Below are positions 11,887 to 51,001 of a stretch of 64,000 nt of DNA, one piece after another. Below the pieces are notes generated by a model that was not told where the DNA came from, made no database searches, and saw only the letters and a program-made list of their open reading frames with translations. The stretch spans positions 32,922,001 through 32,986,000 of the forward strand of contig OZ231127.1 in assembly GCA_965153355.1 (NCBI GenBank), in the 5' to 3' direction. Position 1 is the stretch's first letter; each line of letters begins with the position of its first letter. The stretch is from Flaccisagitta enflata. Its lineage: Eukaryota > Chaetognatha > Sagittoidea > Aphragmophora. Made by a program: the position numbers and the translations under genes.

Positions 11887-12047
11887 TCAGAGTATCAAAT
11901 TGCTTAAAATCGATTGGAAATGATTTGGGCGAAAGCATTTTCAATGAAAAGCTGCTCGTAGAGAGAGTATTCAGTACACAACTAAGTACGAACGGATCGA
12001 TTTCGGATGCCACGTGGTGCATGTTCTGGACCACTGATTTTATCCGG
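11887..12047. other. AACS 3' flank (162 bp), no canonical poly(A) signal
   Basis: Lies between the AACS stop codon and the T1 right end. Neither AATAAA nor ATTAAA is present on the minus strand. Only a GATAAA occurs a few bases after the stop. The AACS transcript may therefore end inside T1. Confidence 0.5.
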
Positions 12048-28797
<16,750 letters not shown>

Positions 28798-30357
28798 GTC
28801 TTGGTCTTAAACGTTTATCATGTATAGTTTTTTTTCGTTACGTCCGGCTGACAATCCCCTTTACTCTTTTTTATTTTGTCAATCTGTGTTGAAAGAAATT
28901 ATGTCTCAAATTCATATAGCGAACTCAATAAAAAGCTGACAAAATAAAAAAGCTAGATTTTATAATACGGAAAATTTTATTTTGTTTACTTTAATGAATT
29001 GAAACACTTCCAATCAAAAATGACACGGTTAAAATCGAGTAAAACTAGCGTGGGTGATGCATCGGATAATACATACACATAATCAATTGAAATAAGCTCG
29101 TGCGAATATTTCTTGTGCCGTTTTATAGCTATGGGTAAATGAATAATATGCTCGGTTTATATACAAGAGTGGTAACAAAAGTATAGTTTTTTTTTAAATG
29201 ATCAGAGATATTGAGCCACATTCAAGTGAAAACGTATATGAATATACGGATGCGTATGAAGAATATCACAAAATGACCTGATGTTGTTAACTTAAAAGAT
29301 GATCCTCCTCAACAGAACGAAACAAAGCGAGTAACCGAATGTTTTTTTTCCACAAATAGAAATGTTATAATATCATTCGGTGCCAAAACAAAATTGCCGT
29401 GATAAAATACAAAGCTCGAGGCTAAAGTTTATGCGAGATTGGCTTTCGATATCTCTTTTAATAAAAAGGCACGGACGAGTTACTACGCGACGCGCCCAGT
29501 ACACGATATCAACGTATCATCCATGTAAATAGATAAGAATATAATCACTTCACATGCAAGGCACTGACTTAGTAAATATAGATTTATATATATATATTCT
29601 TAGTTTGCAGGCTAATGTAAAGAAAAAACAATATACCAAATTGAAAATGAATTATTCTCAAATTTCATGCAGAGAAAAGAGCAAAACGTATAAATCAAGC
29701 TAAAACTGCTTGTGTTGAGCAAAACTCCATTCTGGCCCAAATAGCCCTTACAACACTCGTGGATGATATTTGACTGAACTTATCAAACTTGCCTTGGCGA
29801 AAGGGTAAAAAATAAAAACCAATTATTTTTCCGAGTAAGTTAGAAATAGACTGAGGAAAAGGAAGCAGAACGGGAATCACTGGAAGAGAGAAAATATAAA
29901 CTACGTCTGCAAAATTTGATCACCGAAGACTGATAAGAGAAGGTTATTATCACATTTCAACTAGAAGATCGATGATTCATCGAAACCAGTCTCGCCCTTT
30001 TGTGATCTAGTAACATGAATTTTGTTATCACGAAGCTCACGGATTCACCACTCGAAAGTGATTGCAGTCCGCTCCCGCGAAAAAAAACGCGTAGATTTAA
30101 ATCAAACTTTCTCTCTATCACAAGAGCGTGGTAAAGGATCCTGGATCATTCAGTGGGCGAGGACTCAAATCTGAAAACGAGCGAACTCTCATTAAACAGA
30201 AAAAAAGCTTAATTCGTTTTACGTAGTTTAAGTACACGAGCAACAAAACGAATCTCCGAGAGCTCTGGTTTCTTTTCACTGAATCTTTCAGAGATAAATC
30301 CTTGGATTTTTCGACTCAAATCGAACACAACTTGAAAAAATATCTGTCTGGCCTCTC
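28798..30357. other. FASN-AACS spacer, no gene seen
   Basis: 1.56 kb AT-rich sequence between the FASN poly(A) signal and the AACS start codon. It should contain the AACS promoter and 5' UTR. No open frame with coding character, no clear TATA/CCAAT pair and no transposon border was recognised. It is notably free of the repeat families that fill the rest of the window. Confidence 0.5.
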
Positions 30358-30363
30358 TTTATT
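30358..30363 (-). terminator. FASN polyadenylation signal AATAAA
   Basis: AATAAA on the minus strand (context AATGAATAAAGAGAGG), about 65 nt after the FASN stop codon. It is the first canonical signal downstream. Confidence 0.6.
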
Positions 30364-30427
30364 CATTATTTGCCTTCCTCTTAGTTATGTCCCCGAGTCA
30401 CTCTCTCTGCCCAGGGGCAGCAGGCAT

Positions 30428-43602
<13,175 letters not shown>

Positions 43603-44454
43603 CTGAGGAAAAAATAATCAATTACTAGGAATTAGCGGGAGATTGCCCTTTCTCCATGGTTAACTTTAGTTGCTGCTCAGCATCTGAGGCGGTAACGTTA
43701 GAAAAGACCAACACAAGGATAAAGTTGGGGACGGCTAGGCGGCGGCAGTAGTCTAAAAATTACACATACATCGCAAAAATTATTTTGCGCTTTATCTAAT
43801 CCCTGTGAAACTGTAGGGTCAATCCTCAAAACAAGTCGTGAAATTTTTCCCCCTTGAAGAAATTATCATAAGATATCATGACTGGCAATTCAATCTTCAA
43901 CATAAACCAAACTGTTGCCTACATGCTTTACTCAGTTACTGCTACAGAGACATGGCCCAATATAATACCTAAACTAGTATCAAATATTGAAAGTTCAGCA
44001 TCAACGGACCGATGCTATTAAAGATAGATAAATTCATCAAGCACAAATATGCGAGGAGAAAAAAAAATTACATCGCCGGAACCTTTCCCATTTCACACTT
44101 TGCAATGGATTGTTAGCATAATCATTTGTATGATGTTTCATTGGCAATGTCACTATTTCATAAAAGATCAATTTTCATAATTAACTAAAAACAGATCTAC
44201 ATTCGATGCATCCCACCAATATGGGAGTATTTGTAGGCTTACGTCCGTATGTTGAATAACTTGAAATGAAACAAGGTCATTAGACCTAAGTCGCGTGCAT
44301 CGGCACTTTCAGAAAAGTCAGGCAGACAGACAGATGAACAGACTACAACATTTAAAAAGACCCGTTTGGTAATGTTAGGGAATTCAATCCCGTCACTTGT
44401 TTTCCCCGCAAAGACAAATGTTCAATTCAAGCTTACTTGAGCTAAAACATATAA

Positions 44455-44570
44455 AACCAAACCCACACCTGCTCCTAACCCTACTCCTAATCCCCACCTT
44501 AACCCTAACCCTAAAACCCACCCCATCCCTAACGCTTAACCCACCCCTAACCCTAAAACATTACCCGCTT
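44455..44570. repeat. Interstitial telomere-like (CCCTAA)n, degenerate
   Basis: CTAACCCTA-type units, including TTAACCCTAACCCTAAAACC and ACCCCTAACCCTAAAAC, interrupted and diverged. The motif is the animal telomere repeat (TTAGGG on the other strand). Confidence 0.75.
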
Positions 44571-44637
44571 AAAAGCATTTAAAAACAAAAGACACGAATT
44601 GACATCGCTAACGTGACCACGCGTTTAAAACAGTTTT

Positions 44638-44690
44638 GTGACCGACGGACCGAAAAGTGGCTCATAGAGTCGCGTAGCACGCGACTAAAA
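44638..44690 (-). repeat. R2 fragment
   Basis: GTGACCGACGGACCG, then AGAGTCGCGTAGCACGCGACT. This is only the hairpin end of the family. A possible other end (GACCTAAGTCGCGTGCATCG) lies at 44292, so this copy may have been split by the telomere-like tract. Confidence 0.6.
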
Positions 44691-44814
44691 ACATCCCAGA
44701 CTTTCAAGGACAATCGAGCATTGCTGCCCAGATAAAATGCCATGGCCACTGATGCATCGAAGAAAGAAGAGTACACCCAGTTATTGGTTCCAGTGAATGG
44801 TTCCATTTGCGGAT

Positions 44815-44817
44815 CTC

Positions 44818-44905
<88 letters not shown>
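44815..44905. repeat. (CT)n microsatellite
   Basis: Near-perfect CT run. Unlike the arrays in coding-gene introns, the pyrimidine strand is the plus strand here, so the FASN pre-mRNA would carry GA. Confidence 0.95.
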
Positions 44906-44908
<3 letters not shown>

Positions 44909-45065
44909 AAAAGGCCAATGCTCGGCCGGAAAAGCAAAGAATTCCGAAACGCGATCAAATTTAGACAATTCCATCATACAATTTGCTGAATGCAATTCAG
45001 TAAAAGCAGCACAGCTACAGAAGTATAATTTGCCGACAAAGTTTCTTACATAGTGATAGGCATAC

Positions 45066-45420
45066 CTTGAATGTGAGTTGGGGTGGGATGAGAGAGTCCG
45101 AAGAATCCACAGGTTAACGAACAGTAAATTGAAGAAAACGAATAGTCTAGTAATTATTTGGACGATTCAGTCAAGGAGGTACATCTTCGTGTATCTTACA
45201 CCAGGTCCGGTAGTGCGAACTGCGCTATTCCCAACATCTGATGTCCCTTAAAAGGCGACGACGAGGTGGTGCGAGAATGGGACCAACCTAGACGACCAAT
45301 CTGCAGGCGATTTTTGTCGAAAGGGAAAAAACGTGCGATGAGTTTACCAATCATAGCATTAGGAATGAGAAATCCGTCCGAGGGAATTGGCCAATCAAAA
45401 AGCTTTTATACCAATTTTAA
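45066..45420 (-). promoter_or_regulatory. Candidate FASN core promoter and noncoding first exon
   Basis: On the minus strand, ATTGG at 45411-45420 is followed by TATAAAAG at 45403-45410, with a second inverted CCAAT pair (GATTGGCCAATT) just downstream at 45385-45395. A start site about 25-30 bases past the TATA box would open a ~310-nt noncoding exon ending at the donor after 45066. Distance and orientation fit FASN. No transcript evidence. Confidence 0.4.
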
Positions 45421-46320
45421 GCCTATGGCGAGAGAGAAAATGGGAATTGCGGTTAACGCAATCTACTTCAAATACTAAAAAAAATGTCTAATTGCTGTAA
45501 AACGGAGTTAAAGACATGTTACAGTATATAAACTTAAAGCTTGAACACTGTTACAGTGATGTTTGCCCAGATCCGGACAGATGCCACCGCAACCCCCCCA
45601 AATTAGGGGGCCCTAGCCCCTAGGCCTAGGAGCCCTTTATGTATATAAAAAAGATAAAATCTTATGTATACATGGTGAATAAGCTCAAGTGGGGGAAAGG
45701 AAAAGCTTAGTTTTCCAAAACTGTCAGAGTATCGCATTTCATCTTTTTCAATGTTGTAGAAAATTACCTGACATTTTATATAAGCCAAAGCTGAGGTCAT
45801 TAGCTAAAATACCTAAGAGGATATATCAAAATCTTTGAAATATCCAAAACTAGGAATAGCTCAAAAAACAACTTTCAAACTTGAGTGCTTTGAAACTGGT
45901 AAATGGTGTTTTATTCTTTCATGAACTATTGAACCAAATGTTGCATTCTTGGTTTCTACCTGAAGACCATGAATGCCTTTTAGGTTTTTTTAACCCACTT
46001 GATATAGTCATACCATTTTCTTCTCCACAACTTCAGTTAGATTGAGAATCAATGAGTAATTTTTTGGGGTTAAAGAGGAACCTTCACATTTTTGGTCATA
46101 TCTTTTTAGCTGTTTCAATTTTTCTATTTTGACCAACCGAAGCAGGAGGAACAAATGTCAGGCAGTTCCCTACAAGGAAAACTTTCAAATTATGAATATC
46201 TAAAGTTGTTGAGGCGTAATTAGCTTTTACTTCCCCTACTTGAGGTTGTTCACCCTGTATGATTTTTAATAAAATGATTTTTATTATTTTTAAACTTTTT
46301 TTATCGCTTGAATATTCAAA
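45421..46320. other. No gene seen
   Basis: AT-rich sequence upstream of the putative FASN promoter. A CCCTAGCCCCTAGGCCTAGG palindromic patch lies at 45610-45632. No coding frame of note and no transposon border recognised. Confidence 0.4.
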
Positions 46321-46329
46321 GCTTATTTC

Positions 46330-46900
46330 TCTTTAGACAAATTTGAGGCCTGAAGAGTTGATTTGAGGCCTGGAGGGCAGATTTGAGGTCTTGAGGGCAG
46401 TGTGAGGTGTGGAGAGCGGATTTGAGCTCTCGAGGGCTAAATTGAGGTCTGAAAGGGCTAATTTGAGGGCTCAGAGGGCCAAAATCAGGCCCGAGACTGC
46501 AGACTTGAGGCTCTGATGACCAAGGGGGGGGGGAGGACGGAAGGACGGCCAGATGGACAAATGTCTCGAAATTCCTCCCCTGTGTCCTACTGGACATTGG
46601 CCCTCTGCCCAAAAGGGCCAAAATGATGGACCCCAGGACAAATTTAGGGTTTTCTGGCCAGAGTTGGGCCAATTTGCTTGGATTTGGGCCATTTTGCTAG
46701 GATGAAGGCCATAATGCTTGGATTTGGGCCATTTTGCTTAGATTCTGGCCATATTGCTTGGATTTGGGCTATTTGGCAGAACATGGATTAAAGGAGACAA
46801 AGGAAAAAAAGCCCTGAGGATGGGGCGGGGGGGACATACGGACAGAGATTCCCCCTGTGTTCTACAAGACTCGGTCCCCTTTAGAGCCGCTGCCCAAAAA
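46330..46900. repeat. R1 rearranged elements
   Basis: Units of TTTGAGGCCTGGAGGGCAGA type, then GTGTCCTACTGGACATTGGC (R1a right end). GATTTGGGCCATTTTGCTTG units follow, and then a second right end (CCCCTGTGTTCTACAAGACT, GAGCCGCTGCCC). Left heads are missing. Confidence 0.75.
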
Positions 46901-47303
46901 ATAAAATGAAATAAAAAATCTGAACAGTATCTGGGTTCGCGACGGAGGAGGGTTAAAGATCAATTCTATAAGATCGCTATCACCAAAAGATCGCTAACCC
47001 TGTAAGTTCGCTAAAACTATAAGTCTTACATCTCCATACAAAGTTTCATGAAAATCCATTGAAAAATGGCAAAGTTATGCACGTTTTTCACTTTAGGCTC
47101 GTAGGGTGGTTAGATGGAAGGCTGGTTTGAATAAATAGTGTGCATATGTTGAGTTCTTCCATTTAGAAACTCCATACCAAGTTTCAACCGAATTGGTTGA
47201 AAAAAGTCCAATTTATGCAAGTTTGTTACTTTTAGGCCGGTAAGCTGGTTAGGTGGTAGGTCAGTTAAGCCAGTTAGCTCACTCAAACATAAATAAATAC
47301 ATA

Positions 47304-47648
47304 CCGTATTTTTTCTAATTAGCGCCCCGGGCGCTTTTGAAATTGGAAAAAAAATATTGTCAATTTACCCTCCAATTAGCGCCCCCTTTTGATTTAAGAG
47401 CATTTTCTTTTCCTTTACTTTTTACAATGAAGGCTATTTAGAACATCAGAAATGCGTGATTAAATGTATTAGAGTAACATTTTTTGCTTGTAATCTAATC
47501 AAGCACTGATGAAAGACACTGAAATAAGCAAAATCATTCCTCTTTCTACAATTATTTATTTCTTCATCTTCCCTCAAATCATTGTTCTTAGAAGCAAAAA
47601 GAGGGGGGGCGTTAATTGGAGGGGGGGCGATAAATGGAAAAAATACGG
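47304..47648. mobile_element. 345-bp MITE, CCGTATTTTTTC ends, TA duplication, nested in R4
   Basis: Ends CCGTATTTTTTCTAATTAGC and GGAAAAAATACGG with subterminal GCGCCCC / GGGGGCG, flanked by TA (47302-47303, 47649-47650). Sister R4 units at 31205 show the empty site ATATACATATGTTGAG, confirming the insertion. Confidence 0.92.
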
Positions 47649-48594
47649 TACATATGTTGAGTCCTTCCATTTAGAGACTCCATCCCAAATTTCGACCAAA
47701 CTGGTTGAAAGATGCCAAAGTTATGCACGTTTTTTACTTTTAAGCTGGTAGGCAGGTTGGGTGGTAGGCTGGTTTGACAGGATAAATAGTGTGCACATGT
47801 TGAGTTCTTCCATTTAGAGACTCCATACCAAGTTTCAACCAAATTGGTTGAAAAATGTAAAAGTTATGCAAGTTTTTCACTTTTAGGCTGGTAGGCTGGT
47901 AGGTTGGTTTGGCCGGTCAGCATGCTCAAATGCATATAAATCACATACATATGTCGAGTCCTTCCATTTAGAGACTCCATACTAAATTCCAACCAAATTG
48001 GTTGAAAAATGCCAAAGGTCAATTCCGGATTCAGGGTGACGGTCCGACCTCCGAAAGGGTCATTTTTCAAAGTCCAATTTCCATGAATTTCTTTTTCTTA
48101 TCAAAAAGTATAATGTTCTCAGGGTTGGAAAACAAGTTCCGCTTAGCTTAGCAACCCCACAATTTTGTGTAAGGGGTCGATTTCGCTAAGATGTATTCAA
48201 ATGAGGAAAAATCAACTTTGACGAGCAAAGCGCCAGGAACAAATCTCCATCTACTCAAATGCGTTATACTTTCAGTGCCTTAGTCGGGATATGGTCATTT
48301 ATGTTATTTAAAAACATTATTACCGTTCTTGCCGGACAATATTATCATTATTATGCATATGACGCACAGAAAATTACCACAGAATTTGCTACCTGGGCTA
48401 GATAAGTTGTAATATTCAAAAAATGAAATCTAATGACAATTTTTGTTTTCATGTTTTCAACTTAACTGTCAACAGCCATATTTTGCATGAATTGACTTGC
48501 ATATGCCAGTTTTAAACCCTAATCCTTTATTTAACAGCTGAAAAAATATGCGAAATACAATAGAAAACTTCTTTTGTCAGTATACCATGGCTCA

Positions 48595-48737
48595 TTGAAA
48601 ATTTTAAATTTGCATAGAAAATCAAAATATCAACAAAACAAGAACATAGCGCGATTCCTATAACATAAACTGAGGGCGCTATGTTCTTATTTTAATGATA
48701 TTTGGATTTTTAATGCAAATTTAAAATTTTCAGTGAA
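48595..48737. repeat. Hairpin with ~60-bp arms
   Basis: GAAAATTTTAAATTTGCAT and ACAAGAACATAGCGC pair with their diverged complements around a short loop near 48665. Inside T2 copy 2. Confidence 0.75.
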
Positions 48738-48789
48738 ACGATTGTCGCTATTTTTTTCACTTTTTAGTCCCATCAGAATCGAATTTCCT

Positions 48790-49020
48790 TCAATCTTTTA
48801 GCATGTTTGTCATTTGACAGTTACAGATCGGTTTCTCTTGTAAGTTTACAGATCTAAGTACAATAAAATAAACACAAGCATTGACCTGAGCAATAACAGT
48901 AAAGTGAATGGTAACTTTGTCCTCTGGGTACCGTGTTAAAACAGATCTCTCCGGCAGATATTGGAATTGGTAAGGCGCCATCAGAAAATAAGATAAACCT
49001 GGGCATCTGCCGACTAGCAT
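48790..49020 (-). other. Weak candidate exon, unidentified
   Basis: An open minus-strand frame includes LPERSVLTRYPEDKVTIHFT before a possible donor CAG|GTCAAT near 48880, with a possible acceptor GATGCCCAG upstream. Composition looks more coding than its surroundings, but no family is recognised and it lies inside T2 copy 2. Could be a captured fragment or chance. Confidence 0.15.
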
Positions 49021-49048
49021 TTTGTTTTCCCAAGGACTAAAAAGTTAC

Positions 49049-49192
49049 AGGGTGGGTTACACGGCAGTCCAGTCGCAGAGAGTTGGGCAGGAGCAGTAAT
49101 GTGAAAACCTCTCGGAATCAAAAAAATGTGACCGACGGACATACCAACATACCGACAGACACGGCAAGGTGAAGAGTCGCGTGTCCGCGACT
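49049..49192 (-). repeat. R2 short hairpin-ended repeat, copy 5
   Basis: Right end AGTCGCGTGTCCGCGACT, a GACCGACGGACATACC tract, GGGCAGGAGCAG and CCAGTCGCAGAGAG. Nested in T2 copy 2. Confidence 0.85.
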
Positions 49193-49917
49193 AAAAACTC
49201 GAGAGTGTGGCTCCTACAAAAAAAAACTTTTTTGTTTTCTCATTTTTTCTGTAAAAAGGTAAAAAGGTTAAAAATATTATTTTGTCAAAAAGATATGAAG
49301 CAAGAGAATTTTTTCATTATTGCGATTTCCGTATTTTTCTAATATATTTCAAGCTATTTATAAAAAACTAATTTGATTTTGGACCATTTTGATTTTTTGT
49401 TTTATACAGTGCGATATTAAAAAAGAATACAAATGTTATATTGAAGATATTTATGCTCAAATCTACAACTAAAATTTTTTTTTAAGGAATCCAAAGTGTC
49501 GGAAAAATAAAATGATTGACATTTTGGTCAATTTGACTAGATTTTGACATTTTGGTCAATTTGACTAGATTTTATCATAAATTGAACACTAGGTATTACC
49601 AATAGATGCAAGATCTTCAAATAGCCTTCGATATTGTCTTTAATCATATCTAGATTCTTTGAATTGACATTGACATTTGGAAAGCCTTTCAATATAGCTT
49701 TCATTTGAATTGTATCTGGCAACCGTAGCTCAATTTGTTCAAAAATTATATAAACTTTAATAAATACATTCCTTTTTTGATAGCTGTAAACAAAGGTCAG
49801 AGTTTTCATTGCTGTTTTTGATACCTTCTTTGTTTTATCATGAAATTCAAACAAACTCCAAAATCAACAATCAACTATCAACAATCTAAACTCTTTGTGC
49901 TTGGTGGCAATGTCTCC

Positions 49918-50470
49918 GTTTTTGGGCAGCGGCCCCGAAGGGGCCGATGACCTATGCTTTCACACAGGAGAAATTTCTCCTCCTCCTCCTTCTACGTCCC
50001 CCCCCCCTTTCAGCCTCGAGGCCCAAATCCAAGCCTTTAGGCCCAAATCCAAGCCTTTAGGCCCAAATCCCCGCCTTTAGGCCCAAATCCCAGCCTCGAG
50101 GCCCAAATCCTTGCCTCGAGGCCCAAATCCTTGCCTCGAGGCCCAAATCCTTGCCTCGAGGCCCAAATCCTTGCCTCGCTGCCCAAATCTCAGCCTCGCT
50201 GCCCAAATCTCAGCCTCGCTGCCCAAATCTCAGCCTCGAGGCCCAAATCCCAGTCTGGAAGCTCAAATCTCAGCCACGAGGCTCAAATCCCCACCTCTAA
50301 GCTCAAATCCCAGCTTCAAGGCCCCAATTCCAGCCTCCAGGCTCAAATAAAAACAGCATAGGTCATCGGCTCCTTCGGGGCCGCTGCCCCTCTCACCACC
50401 TCACACCCTCATACACTTACTTAGGGGTAACGGGTACCGCTGACCATCTAACGCTTTTGCGACTATTAAA
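49918..50470 (+). repeat. R1b complete element with CCCAAATCC minisatellite
   Basis: Head TTTGGGCAGCGGCCCCGAAG with GATGACCTATGCTTTCACAC. About seventeen 20-bp units of GCCTCGAGGCCCAAATCCTT type show clear variant blocks. The inverted head ends GGGGCCGCTGCCCC, and the tail is GGTACCGCTGACCATCTAAC. This is the best-preserved subtype-b copy. Open frames of Pro/Ser/Lys repeats are artefacts. Confidence 0.88.
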
Positions 50471-50541
50471 GCTCTTTCATATACTTCTAAGAAATACCTA
50501 AAAAAAATCTTGAAAGAGTATAGGTCCGCAACTGGGGTCTA

Positions 50542-51001
50542 TCAGCGTTGTCAATCAGTGTTGTCAATCGGCGTTGTCAATCGGCGTTGTCCAACGGCGT
50601 TGTCCAACGGCGTTGTCCAACGGCGTTGTCCAACGGCGTTGTCCAACGGCGTTGTCCAACGGCGTTGTCCAACGGCGTTGTCCAACGGCGTTGTCCAACG
50701 GCGTTGTCCAACGGCGTTGTCCAACGGCGTTGTCAAACGGCGTTGTCAAACGGCGTTGTCAAACGGCGTTGTCAAACGGCGTTGTCAAACGGCGTTGTCA
50801 AACGGCGTTGTCAAACGGCGTTGTCAAACGGCGTTGTCAAACGGCGTTGTCAAACGGCGTTGTCAAACGGCGTTGTCAAACGGCGCTGTCAAACGGCGCT
50901 GTCAAACGGCGCTGTCAAACGGCGCTGTCAAACGGCGTTGTCAAACGGCGTTGTCAAACGGCGTTTTCAAACGGCATTGTCAAACGGCATTGTCAGACAG
51001 C
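50542..51001. repeat. 13-bp minisatellite CGGCGTTGTCCAA / CGGCGTTGTCAAA
   Basis: About 35 units. Variants occur in ordered blocks: TCAAT at the left margin, then TCCAA, TCAAA, GCTGTCAAA, TCAAA again, and finally degenerate units. Thirteen is not a multiple of 3, so several frames stay open on both strands without coding meaning. GC-rich against an AT-rich background. Confidence 0.95.

Larger units (their letters stand above)
43603..45065 (-). other. Probable FASN 5' UTR intron
   Basis: The FASN ATG is immediately preceded by a textbook acceptor (TTTTTTCCTCAG|ATG). A candidate donor, CATTCAAG|GTATGCC, lies at 45066/45065. This would make 43603-45065 an intron in the 5' UTR. It contains the telomere-like tract and a (CT)n array. 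A trans-splice acceptor is a less likely alternative. No coding sequence seen. Confidence 0.4.

Noticed and set aside
44455-44570. True chromosome end
   Set aside because: Degenerate, short and flanked on both sides by unique and coding sequence.
45266-45478. Small plus-strand protein divergent from FASN
   Set aside because: Overlaps the likely FASN promoter; no homology or splice signals to support it.
50542-51001. CRISPR-like array
   Set aside because: Head-to-tail 13-bp units with no spacers, in an animal genome. The same applies to 13385-14150 and 53651-53826.
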